Assembly: GCA_016184125.1 (NCBI GenBank)
Contig: JACPDG010000070.1
Span: 1 to 33,866, forward strand
Length of the DNA stretch: 33,866 nucleotides
Reading direction: 5' to 3'
DNA from: Candidatus Rokuibacteriota bacterium
Lineage (GTDB): Bacteria; Methylomirabilota; Methylomirabilia; Rokubacteriales; CSP1-6
Shown here in pieces: positions 8,557 to 15,518 of the stretch (its first letter is position 1; each line of letters begins with the position of its first letter). A model generated the notes under the pieces. That model had not been told where the DNA came from. It worked only from the letters and a program-made list of their open reading frames with translations, and ran no database searches. A program made the translations under genes and the position numbers.

Positions 8557-9438
8557 TCACTCCATGAGCCCGGCCTCGCCGAAGAACCCGCTCGGCCGGA
8601 CGAGCAGCACGACCGCCATGACGAGGAACACGACGATGTCCGCCATCTTCGGCGCGAAGAACGTCGTGAGGCTCACCACCTCGCCGATGAGGAGCCCCGC
8701 GACGATCGCGCCGAGCAGGCTGCCCATGCCGCCGACCACCACGACGACGAAGGACTCGATGACGATCGTCACGCCCATCTCCGGGTAGACGCCGCGCATC
8801 GGCGCCGCCAGCACGCCGGCGAGCCCGGCCAGGGCGCAGCCGATCCCGAACACGAGCAGCCAGACCAGGTTCAGGTTGATGCCGAGCGCGCGCACGATGA
8901 GCGCGTCGCGCGTGCCCGCGCGGATGACGAGCCCGAGCGTGGTGCGCTCGAGGAACAGCCAGAGCGCGACGACGACCACGGCCGTCGCCGCGATGACGAA
9001 CAGCCGGTACGCGGGGAAGTAGGTGAAGCCGAGGTTCACGGCGCCGGCGAGGGCGGCCGGGGGATCGAACGTGAGCCCCATCTTGCCCCACACGAGCCGG
9101 GCGGCCTCGACGAGCACGAGCGACAGGCCGAAGGTGAGCAGCAGCGGATCGTCGATGCTCCGCCCGTAGAGCGGCCGGACGAGCCACCGCTCGGTGAGGA
9201 GCCCGAGGAGCCCGAGGAGCAGCGGCGCCACGACCAGCGCGATCCAGAAGTTCTTCGTGAACCCGAGCACGAAGAACCCGAGGTACGCCCCGAGCATGTA
9301 GAAGCTGCCGTGCGAGAAGTTGACCACGGTCAGCAGCCCGAAGATCAGCGACAGCCCGAGCGCCAGGAGCACGTAGATCGTGCCGAGCACCAGACCCGTG
9401 AAGAGCTGGCTCAGCAGGGTGGCGGCGTCGAAGGGCAT
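8557..9438 (-). CDS. livH: Branched-chain-type ABC permease LivH (first system)
   Basis: 293 aa inner-membrane permease. Typical N-terminus (LFTGLVLGTIYVLLALGLSL), the NFSHGSFYMLGAY motif near residue 39, the coupling loop RAGTRDALIVRALGINLNLV, and GGMGSLLGAIVAGLLIG near the C-terminus. The ATG at 9438 is 3 nt after the stop of the binding-protein gene. It forms the channel with LivM. Confidence 0.94.
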   Translation of the reverse strand: MPFDAATLLSQLFTGLVLGTIYVLLALGLSLIFGLLTVVNFSHGSFYMLGAYLGFFVLGFTKNFWIALVVAPLLLGLLGLLTERWLVRPLYGRSIDDPLLLTFGLSLVLVEAARLVWGKMGLTFDPPAALAGAVNLGFTYFPAYRLFVIAATAVVVVALWLFLERTTLGLVIRAGTRDALIVRALGINLNLVWLLVFGIGCALAGLAGVLAAPMRGVYPEMGVTIVIESFVVVVVGGMGSLLGAIVAGLLIGEVVSLTTFFAPKMADIVVFLVMAVVLLVRPSGFFGEAGLME

Positions 9439-9441
9439 GCG

Positions 9442-10665
9442 CTAGGCGTGCCCGAGGTCCTTGCAGCTCCGCTCGAACTTCTCGCTCGCCTCGACGCGCC
9501 CCACGACGTCGAAGATGTCGTGCTCCGCCTTCTGGTCCTTCTTCGACTTGAGCACGTACACGTCCTGGAACGACTGGTGGTCGCACTTCCGGATCCACTG
9601 CTTGCCCTTGTAGTAGTCGTACGTGTGACCCTCGAGCGCCGCGATCACCTTGTCGGCTTCGGTCGTCTTCGCGCGCTGCACCGCTTCGAGGAGCAGCCGC
9701 GTGCCGCTGTACGCGTAGCCCGCGTAGTCGTAGGGCGGACGGTCGTACTTCTTCCGGAAGGCGTCCGCGAACCGCTTCGCCGTCGGGATCTTCTCGCCGA
9801 TCTCCCAGTAGAACGTGGTGCCGCCGTACACGCCGTCGAAGACGGTGGGGCCGCCCTCACGTCGCATGGTGCCGAGGAAGACCGGGCACACGAGCTTCAT
9901 CTGCGACTTCAGCCCGAAGCTGGCGGCCTGCTTGACCGAGTTGAGCTGGTCCTTGCCGAAGTTGGCGAGCACGAGCACGTCCGGCTTGGCGGCCTGCACG
10001 CGCGGGAAGAGCGCCGAGTAGTCGGTGGCGCCGAGCGGGTGCGGGTCGGCGCCGAGCACGGTCGCGCCGCTCTTCTCCGCCACGAGCTTGATCCCGTCGC
10101 GGAGCTGCTGCCCGAAGGCGTAGTCGGCGTAGAGGACGTAGATCCGCTTCCCGAGGTTCTGGATCGCCCAGCTGCCGACGACGTGCGACGTGATGAAGGG
10201 GTTGATCGCCTCGTGGAAGGTATACGGGCTCCAGTCCGGCCTGGCCGTGATCTCGTTCGACTGGGAGATGGAAACGTAGATCACCTTGGCCTTCTTCGTC
10301 TGCTCGTTGATCGCCATCTGGACCGCAGCGGAGAGGCCGCCGATGACGAAATCGACCTTCTCGTTCTCGAGCAGCTCCTTGGTGCGCTGCGCCCCGACCC
10401 CGGGCTTGAGCTGGTCGTCGCGCACGAGCAGCTCGACCTTCCGCCCGAGCACGCCGCCGCGCCCGTTGATCTCCTCCACCGCGAGCGTCGCCGCCGCCTG
10501 CTGGTCCGCCGCTTCCGCGCCGTACGGACCCGTGAGCGGAACCGGGAACCCGACCTTGATGGGCGCCTGGCCCAGCGTGACGCGCGGCGCCGCGGTGTCG
10601 AGGACGACGGCGGCGGTCGCGAGGCCGCCGGCCCTGAGGAACGTCCGACGAGTGATCGCCTTCAT
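9442..10665 (-). CDS. ABC substrate-binding protein, Tat-type signal (first system)
   Basis: 407 aa periplasmic-binding-protein type 1 (LivK-like, Peripla_BP_6). The N-terminus has a twin-arginine signal (TRRTFLRAGG, residues 5-14) followed by a hydrophobic stretch, so export by Tat is likely. The mature start IKVGFPVPLTGPYGAEA is typical, as are GRKVELLVRDDQ and the C-terminal part. The ATG at 10665 is preceded by GGAGGG. It lies 40 nt after the creatininase-family gene in the same operon. Tat-dependent Liv-type binding proteins often bind compounds other than branched-chain amino acids, such as amides or short-chain acids. Ligand unknown. Confidence 0.93.
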   Translation of the reverse strand: MKAITRRTFLRAGGLATAAVVLDTAAPRVTLGQAPIKVGFPVPLTGPYGAEAADQQAAATLAVEEINGRGGVLGRKVELLVRDDQLKPGVGAQRTKELLENEKVDFVIGGLSAAVQMAINEQTKKAKVIYVSISQSNEITARPDWSPYTFHEAINPFITSHVVGSWAIQNLGKRIYVLYADYAFGQQLRDGIKLVAEKSGATVLGADPHPLGATDYSALFPRVQAAKPDVLVLANFGKDQLNSVKQAASFGLKSQMKLVCPVFLGTMRREGGPTVFDGVYGGTTFYWEIGEKIPTAKRFADAFRKKYDRPPYDYAGYAYSGTRLLLEAVQRAKTTEADKVIAALEGHTYDYYKGKQWIRKCDHQSFQDVYVLKSKKDQKAEHDIFDVVGRVEASEKFERSCKDLGHA

Positions 10666-10705
10666 GCTCGGCCCTCCGTGGTGTGTAGAGGCTCGCCGCG
10701 CCCGC

Positions 10706-11572
10706 TCACAGCGCGCGGTCGGTGAACTCGCGGTTGAAGACCTTGACGGGCACCTTCCGGAGCTCGTCGATGGCCGCGGCCAGGTGCCGGGCGAACCGGT
10801 CGAGCGCTTCCTCGCCCTTCTCGCGTGTCGCCGTGAACGGGTTGCCGATGCATCCGCTCGGCGAGAACTCGCGGTGGTCCATCGGGAAGATGAAGTACTG
10901 GTAGCCCTGGAACTCGACGTCGGGTGCCCCGTCCTGCTTCAGGAACGCGCCCGGCAGCCACTCCGGCGTGTGCGTCTGCTCGCGGACCGCCCGGTCCATC
11001 CGCACGAGGCGCGCGTCGTGCGCCAGCACCTGCGAGGTCTCCAGCTCGCTCGAGTGCCAGCCCGGTGTCTCGTGCTCCGGGTTCTCCATGAGCCCGCGCA
11101 GGAAGCCGAGGTACCGCTCCGCGTACGCCTTGTAGTACCCGATGAGCGCGCCGGTCTCGTACTTGAGCTTGCGCAGGACGGGGTCGATCACCTTCACGTT
11201 CGAGCCGTGGCCGGCGACGAACACGATCTTGTTGAAGCCGTGGTGGATCAGGCTCCGCGCGATGTCGTGGCACACGTTCTGGAACGTCGTGGCGCGCAGC
11301 GTGATGGTCCCGAGCCCCTCGCCCGCGTGCCCCATGTGCTGTGGCGAGTAGCCCGCCCACATGACCGGCGTGTAGAGCGCGCGCGCGATGGCGGCCGCGC
11401 GCCGCGAGACCTCCAGCGCGGTGATGGTGTCCGTCGACAGCGGGAGGTGACGGCCGTGCTGCTCGGTGCTCGCCACGGGCACGAGCACCAGGTCGTCCTC
11501 GGCCAGGTACGCCTGGACGTCCACCCACGACAGGTCGGCGACGCAGTAGGAGGGGAGCTCGGGTGGCGTCAT
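10706..11572 (-). CDS. Creatininase family amidohydrolase
   Basis: 288 aa metal-dependent hydrolase of the creatininase/FAPy deformylase/MftE superfamily, which opens cyclic amides or cleaves formamide-type bonds. Metal-site motifs: STEQHGRHLPLSTDT (near residues 34-48; Glu, His, Asp ligands) and GHGSNV (normally GHGGN, so one Gly is Ser here). ATG at 11572 is chosen over an upstream in-frame start because AAGGAG sits 7 nt before it and the family N-terminus (DLSWVDVQAYLAEDDLVLVPV) follows. First gene of the long minus-strand operon, behind a sigma-54-type promoter at 11622-11637. Whether it acts on creatinine itself cannot be told; most family members do not. Confidence 0.92.
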   Translation of the reverse strand: MTPPELPSYCVADLSWVDVQAYLAEDDLVLVPVASTEQHGRHLPLSTDTITALEVSRRAAAIARALYTPVMWAGYSPQHMGHAGEGLGTITLRATTFQNVCHDIARSLIHHGFNKIVFVAGHGSNVKVIDPVLRKLKYETGALIGYYKAYAERYLGFLRGLMENPEHETPGWHSSELETSQVLAHDARLVRMDRAVREQTHTPEWLPGAFLKQDGAPDVEFQGYQYFIFPMDHREFSPSGCIGNPFTATREKGEEALDRFARHLAAAIDELRKVPVKVFNREFTDRAL

Positions 11573-11621
11573 GGCTTTCTCCTTCAACGTGGATTCGGTT
11601 CTACGGCCGGGCCGGGCGGAA

Positions 11622-11637
11622 TGCAAGAACAACGCCC
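11622..11637 (-). promoter_or_regulatory. Candidate sigma-54 promoter of the creatininase-liv-pxp operon
   Basis: Minus-strand GGGCGTTGTTCTTGCA has the invariant GG-N10-GC spacing of -24/-12 promoters and a perfect TTGCA at -12. The -24 half matches only as GGC. Predicted start of transcription near 11611, about 40 nt before the creatininase ATG. Two operator-like sites lie about 100-137 bp upstream. Confidence 0.6.
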
Positions 11638-11734
11638 GGCCTACCCGCGTGTTCCGGTGACCCGGATTGCACGCCCGGCGTGGGTTCCGAGCGGGCATGC
11701 AGACGCCTGGGTCGCCGCACTAGGCTACTTGACT

Positions 11735-11773
11735 CATTGCAGGATTGAAACGCCCAATGTTAGGAATGAAACC
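11735..11773 (+). promoter_or_regulatory. Two tandem operator-like sites (enhancer candidates) before the regulator gene
   Basis: Site 1 is 11735-11752, CATTGCAGGATTGAAACG. Site 2 is 11756-11773, a weaker copy ending TGAAACC. The two are 21 bp apart, about two helical turns. Site 1 matches 15 of 18 bases with the site at 15178-15195. They are well placed to act as upstream activator sites for the minus-strand promoter at 11622-11637. They end 4 nt before the regulator ATG, so binding could also repress the regulator gene. Confidence 0.62.
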
Positions 11774-11776
11774 CTC

Positions 11777-13228
11777 ATGCCCAGGCAGGCCGTCCGGAAG
11801 ATCCGCCATACCGCAGGCGAGCAGAGCGAGAGCCGTCTGCCCGTCACCGATGAGGCGCTGAACATCAACGAGCACCTGGACGCGCTGCTGAACGCGTCCT
11901 TCGACGGCTTCGTCGTCACGGACGCCGAGGCCAGGGTGCTCAAGATCAACAAGGCCTACACGCGGATCACCGGCATCCGCGAGGAGGAGATGCTCGGCCA
12001 CAGCATGGTCGACCTCCTGCGGCGCGGTCTCGTCCGCCACTCCGTCACGCTCGAAGTGGTGAAGCATCGCATCCCGATCACGATGCTCCACAGCTACCGC
12101 ACGGGAAACATCGCGCTCGTGACCGGCACGCCGGTGTTCGACCAGGGTGGCGCGCTCTGCCTCGTCATCGTCAACGTCCGGGACATCACGCAGCTCAACG
12201 GCCTGCGCGAGCGGCTCGGACAGCCCGTGGTCGCGGGGCAGGAAAACGAGTCGATCTTCCTCCGCCCCGAGCTCGCCGACCTGCCGGCGTTCGGCATGGT
12301 CGTGCACAGCGAGCAGATGAAGCGGTGCCTGTGGTCGGCACTGCGGGTGGCGAAGTACGACTCCCCCGTGCTCGTCCTCGGCGAGTCCGGCGTGGGCAAG
12401 GGCTGCTTCGCGCGGCTCATCCACGACGCCAGCCCCCGGCGTGACGGGCCCTTCATCCACCTCAACTGCGGCTCGATCCCGGAGACGCTCGTCGAGTCGG
12501 AGCTGTTCGGCTACGAGCGCGGCGCGTTCACCGGCGCGCTCGCGAGCGGCAAGCCCGGCCAGTTCGAGCTCGCGCAGAACGGGACCATCTTCCTCGACGA
12601 GGTCGGCGAGCTGTCGCTCTCCCTGCAGGTGAAGCTCCTCGACGTGATCGAGGAGAAGCTCGTCCGCCGCGTGGGGGGCAACCACTCCATCGCCATCAAC
12701 GCGCGGCTGATCGCCGCCACCAACCGCGACCTCGAGGCGATGGTGGGCGCGGGGAAGTTCCGCGAGGACCTGTTCTTCAGGCTCAACGTGGTGCCCCTCA
12801 AGATCCCGCCGCTGCGCGAACGCCAGGAGGAGGTCCCGCTCCTGATCAATGCGTTCATGGAGTCGCTCGCGAAGCGGTACGGCACCAGGAAGCGGCTCCA
12901 GCCGCGCGTCCTCGCCACCCTCACGCGCTACCAGTACCCGGGCAACGTCCGCGAGCTCGAGAACATCCTCGAGCGGCTCGTGATCCTGTCGGAAAGCGAC
13001 ACCATCGACGACCGCCACCTCACGCTGTGCGGCCTGCCCGCCACGCGGCCCGTGGTGCCCATCCGGCGGGAAGGCAGTCTCCGGCAGATCGTCGATGCCT
13101 TCGAGGCTCGCGTGCTGCGCGAAGCGGTCGAGAGCGCTCCGACGCTGCGCCAGGTCGCCTCGCGCCTCGAGATCAGCGTGCCGACGCTCTGGCGGAAGCT
13201 CAAGCGCCACGGCCTGCAGACCGTTTGA
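11777..13228 (+). CDS. Sigma-54-dependent transcriptional activator (PAS-AAA+-Fis HTH)
   Basis: 483 aa bacterial enhancer-binding protein. PAS sensor domain about residues 30-145 (FDGFVVTDAEARVLKIN; VNVRDITQLN). AAA+ domain about 170-405: Walker A GESGVGKG (202-209), the sigma-54 contact loop GAFTGA (249-254), Walker B GTIFLDEV (269-276) and the arginine-finger block FREDLFFRLN (328-337). Fis-type helix-turn-helix at 456-480 (LRQVASRLEISVPTLWRKLKRHGL). It should bind enhancer sites and drive open-complex formation by sigma-54 RNA polymerase in response to a ligand sensed by the PAS domain. The ATG at 11777 has only a weak ribosome site; upstream in-frame codons run through the operator sites and are unlikely to be translated. 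It is divergent from the creatininase operon and probably controls the operons on both sides. Confidence 0.93.
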   Translation: MPRQAVRKIRHTAGEQSESRLPVTDEALNINEHLDALLNASFDGFVVTDAEARVLKINKAYTRITGIREEEMLGHSMVDLLRRGLVRHSVTLEVVKHRIPITMLHSYRTGNIALVTGTPVFDQGGALCLVIVNVRDITQLNGLRERLGQPVVAGQENESIFLRPELADLPAFGMVVHSEQMKRCLWSALRVAKYDSPVLVLGESGVGKGCFARLIHDASPRRDGPFIHLNCGSIPETLVESELFGYERGAFTGALASGKPGQFELAQNGTIFLDEVGELSLSLQVKLLDVIEEKLVRRVGGNHSIAINARLIAATNRDLEAMVGAGKFREDLFFRLNVVPLKIPPLRERQEEVPLLINAFMESLAKRYGTRKRLQPRVLATLTRYQYPGNVRELENILERLVILSESDTIDDRHLTLCGLPATRPVVPIRREGSLRQIVDAFEARVLREAVESAPTLRQVASRLEISVPTLWRKLKRHGLQTV

Positions 13229-13458
13229 ATGGGGGGCCCCGACATGGCCCCCCATACCCCCCCACGCTCGGAAGCGCCCCAGGGAACCCGGGGCGCTCCT
13301 CGGGGCTACTCGGTGGTCGGCACCGCGAACCTCGCGCCCACGCTCGGAAGCGCCCCGGGGAACCCGGGGCGCTCCTCGGGGCTACTCGGTGGTCGGCAGC
13401 GCCAACCTCGCGCCCGCGCTCGGGAGCGCCCCGGGGAACCCGGGGCGCTCCCCGGGCA
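13229..13458. repeat. Palindromic element copy 4 with three 76-bp tandem units
   Basis: Fills the gap between two convergent genes, touching both stop codons (regulator TGA ends at 13228, M24 stop begins at 13459). Starts with hairpin GGGGGGCCCCGACATGGCCCCCC and a C-run, then three units starting at 13264, 13340 and 13416 (exact 76-bp spacing). Each has a CGCTCGG lead and a GCGCCCCGGGGAACCCGGGGCGC-type hairpin; the last unit is truncated. It may serve as a two-way terminator. Confidence 0.9.
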
Positions 13459-14796
13459 TCACACCAGGGGAACCTCCAGGATCTCGTTCACCGGGAACTT
13501 CGACATGATCTCGACGCCCGTCTTCGTGACGCGGATCATCTCCTCGATGCGCACGCCGTGCTTGCCCGGCCGGCCGTGCTGCGTCTCGATGGCGAACGTC
13601 ATGTTCTCCTCGAGCGGGATGTCCGGCGGGTTCAGCGACACCTCACGCCAGACGATCGGCGGCTCGTAGAGCGTGAGCCCGATGCCGTGGGCCCAGTTGC
13701 TGCCCGCGGTCTGGTCCTCGCTGACGATGTGGATGTCCTTCCACACCACCGGCCCCGACGGCCACTGCTCCGCGATCTCGCGCGTCGTCACGCCGGCCTT
13801 GATGACGTTGATCGAGTTGTAGAGCCACTCGAGCGCGAGCGCGTAGTCGTCCTTCGCCTCCTGCGACGCCTTGCCGCAGCTGTACGTGCGGTAGACGCAC
13901 GTCTTGTAGCCGAGGTAGGAGGTGTTGTACGTGTCCATGTACAGGATGTCGCCGGCGCGGATGATGCGGTCGCTCTCGTCGCGCGGGTTCGGCCACCCGA
14001 ACGGTCCCGACGTCACGAAGATGCCGGAGTAGACGCGCGCGCCCAGGTTGTAGGCGGTCTGGTGCGCGATCCCGCACAGCTCGCTCTCCTTGACGCCGGG
14101 GCGGATCGCCTTCGCGACGGCGCCGAACTCCGCATCCGAGATCGTGGCCGCCGTGCGCTGGCACTCGATCTCGTCGCGGTTCTTGATGCGCCGCGCCTCG
14201 AGCATCGCGGCGGCGCCGTCGGGACTCACGCGCACGCCGAGCCGCTGGAACTCGGCGACGATGCCCGGGTCCCACACGTCCATGGCGAGCGTCTCACTGG
14301 CGACACCGGCCTCCTTCATGTCGTCGAGGATCTGCTGGCAGAACTTCTTGAGCTGGATCTCGTGGCCGGCGGGGCCCATGACCCGGCCGATCCACCCGGC
14401 GCCCGTGATCGCGACCTTCACCTTGTGGAGCCACGGCGCCATCTGGCGCGCGTGGTAGCCGATCTCGCCCTGCTCGTAGAGGATCGGGCTCTCCCGGGTC
14501 ACCGGGAACAGCGAGTAGCGCAGCCCCGACGCCGGCGTGGTCCAGTATGCGTTCCACGTCGAGGTCATGTACCGCATGTTCCACTCGTTGATCGAGAGGA
14601 TGGCGCCGATGTTGCGTTGCTGCATCTGCTCGCGGACGCGGCCCATGCGGTATTTCCGCATGCGGTCCATGTTGATGCGCTCCTCCCAGTCCACCGACTG
14701 CGTGCCGAACGGCACGCGCCCCTCGTAGTCGGGCAGAACGGGCCACTCGAACGCGAGACTCGGATCGTCATTCGGACGGTTCTGCTGTTTCGTCAC
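13459..14796 (-). CDS. M24 (pita-bread fold) family protein with degenerate metal site
   Basis: 445 aa, related to Xaa-Pro peptidase/creatinase/DddP-type proteins. Creatinase-N-like domain about 40-200 (INEWNMRYMTSTWNAYW), catalytic-fold domain about 208-435. Of the five usual metal ligands I can place D288 (in GDILYMD), H370 (AHGIGL), E404 (AIETQ) and a Glu at 418-419 (RIEEM). The second Asp of GYxxDxxRT is Cys300 (GYKTCVYRT), and the HE of the H-G-I-G-L-x-x-H-E motif is Y377-E. The creatinase catalytic His region (AHNP) reads WPNP. It is therefore neither a standard aminopeptidase nor a standard creatinase; the layout is closest to DddP-like lyases, but with fewer metal ligands. GTG start with AAGGAGG upstream. 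A sigma-54-type promoter lies at 14942-14957. Confidence 0.88.
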   Translation of the reverse strand: MTKQQNRPNDDPSLAFEWPVLPDYEGRVPFGTQSVDWEERINMDRMRKYRMGRVREQMQQRNIGAILSINEWNMRYMTSTWNAYWTTPASGLRYSLFPVTRESPILYEQGEIGYHARQMAPWLHKVKVAITGAGWIGRVMGPAGHEIQLKKFCQQILDDMKEAGVASETLAMDVWDPGIVAEFQRLGVRVSPDGAAAMLEARRIKNRDEIECQRTAATISDAEFGAVAKAIRPGVKESELCGIAHQTAYNLGARVYSGIFVTSGPFGWPNPRDESDRIIRAGDILYMDTYNTSYLGYKTCVYRTYSCGKASQEAKDDYALALEWLYNSINVIKAGVTTREIAEQWPSGPVVWKDIHIVSEDQTAGSNWAHGIGLTLYEPPIVWREVSLNPPDIPLEENMTFAIETQHGRPGKHGVRIEEMIRVTKTGVEIMSKFPVNEILEVPLV

Positions 14797-14850
14797 GCCG
14801 CCGCCTCCTTCGTCTGATCGTGGTTGTCACCGTGCTCAGGGGACGTGCGC

Positions 14851-14871
14851 CATCGGGCCGACGGCCCGATG
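14851..14871 (-). promoter_or_regulatory. Perfect hairpin in the leader of the M24 transcript
   Basis: CATCGGGCCG-A-CGGCCCGATG, 10-bp arms with almost no loop. It falls inside the predicted 5' leader (start near 14931, ATG-side end 14797). It could affect RNA stability or act as a protein-binding palindrome; no attenuator-like U-run follows. Confidence 0.5.
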
Positions 14872-14941
14872 ACTCGCCATCTCCTCTCACTACGCCGCTC
14901 CGGGCTCGGGATGGATGCCGGGCACCGATTCGCGCGACTCA

Positions 14942-14957
14942 AGCAACGCGGGTGCCA
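14942..14957 (-). promoter_or_regulatory. Sigma-54 promoter of the M24 gene
   Basis: Minus-strand TGGCACCCGCGTTGCT matches the -24/-12 consensus TGGCACG-N4-TTGCW at all but one fixed position, with GG-N10-GC spacing intact. Predicted start near 14931, giving a leader of about 135 nt. The palindromic operator at 15052-15069 lies about 95-113 bp upstream of the -24 element. Confidence 0.75.
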
Positions 14958-15051
14958 GCTGTGCTCGCGCCCGAAATGGCGCGTGATTCCGCGCACGCCA
15001 CGCGTCGCTCCGCCGACGGCCGCGCCGCCAGGAGGCGCGGGATCTCCGCAC

Positions 15052-15069
15052 CGTTTCAGCGATGAAACG
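15052..15069. promoter_or_regulatory. Perfect palindromic operator, best copy
   Basis: CGTTTCA-GCGA-TGAAACG, 7-bp perfect arms. It is the most symmetric member of the five-site set. Placed as upstream activator site for the M24 promoter (14942-14957). The dyad symmetry fits a dimeric Fis-type helix-turn-helix. Confidence 0.68.
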
Positions 15070-15177
15070 CCCGAGTCGCCGTCACGCTCGCCGCGAGTGC
15101 CGCCCGCCCTCGACGCGCGGTGATGACGGTCGCCGCACGACCGTGAGGAGGCCTCCAGCCGCCTGATGATGAGACAG

Positions 15178-15215
15178 CATTGCGGAAGTGAAACGGGCGT
15201 CTCAGGCCCGAAACG
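15178..15215 (+). promoter_or_regulatory. Two tandem operator-like sites upstream of the second transporter operon
   Basis: Site a is 15178-15195, CATTGCGGAAGTGAAACG (15 of 18 bases as at 11735-11752). Site b is 15198-15215, CGTCTCAGGCCCGAAACG (13 of 18 as in the palindrome at 15052). Spacing is 20 bp, about two helical turns. They lie about 154-191 bp upstream of the -24 element at 15368, a normal enhancer distance. Confidence 0.65.
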
Positions 15216-15367
15216 TTTCGCGAACGCGGCCACGACGAGGACGGATCGATCGCGGCCGGCCGTCCATGAGCCCCGCGCGCGCCAGACCCCCGCGTCTGCA
15301 CGCCAACTCGATGCGCTGACATCCAGCGTCCGGTCGCGCCCGCTGGCCGCGCGCAGCCGCAACGGAC

Positions 15368-15383
15368 CGGCACGAGAAATGCC
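15368..15383 (+). promoter_or_regulatory. Candidate sigma-54 promoter of the second transporter operon
   Basis: CGGCACGAGAAATGCC keeps GG-N10-GC and GGCACG at -24; the -12 half is ATGCC rather than TTGCA. Predicted start near 15394, leader of about 125 nt to the ATG at 15519. Confidence 0.58.
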
Positions 15384-15518
15384 ATCCCGCCATCCTCCAA
15401 GCGCCGAGTCCGGCGCGATGGTGTGGCACGGGGGTCGGAGGAGCGCCCGCGCGTGTCAGCGGGCGGGCGCATCGTCTCCGAGCACAGGGTATCGACCGCC
15501 GCCAAGAGGAGATGGGGA

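Larger units (their letters stand above)
14797..15518. promoter_or_regulatory. 722-bp divergent control region
   Basis: Between the M24 gene (minus) and the second binding-protein gene (plus). No convincing gene in any frame; open frames here lack ribosome sites and family features. It holds two back-to-back sigma-54 promoter candidates (14942-14957 minus, 15368-15383 plus), three operator-like sites between them (15052-15069, 15178-15195, 15198-15215), and hairpins at 14851-14871 and 15126-15144 (ACGGTCG/CGACCGT). Confidence 0.7.

Noticed and set aside
7567..10725. A 1052-codon open frame on the plus strand opposite livM, livH and the binding-protein gene
   Set aside because: Shadow frame: highly charged His/Arg/Asp/Glu composition with no family features, antisense to well-recognised genes. 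Long antisense frames are common at this G+C content.
13459..14796. Calling the M24 protein a creatinase because a creatininase-family gene is close by
   Set aside because: The creatinase catalytic His region (AHNP) reads WPNP and the sequence layout is nearer to DddP-like proteins; gene neighbourhood alone is not enough.
14820..15123. Short open frames in the divergent control region as small genes
   Set aside because: No ribosome sites, no family resemblance, and they overlap the promoter and operator candidates.
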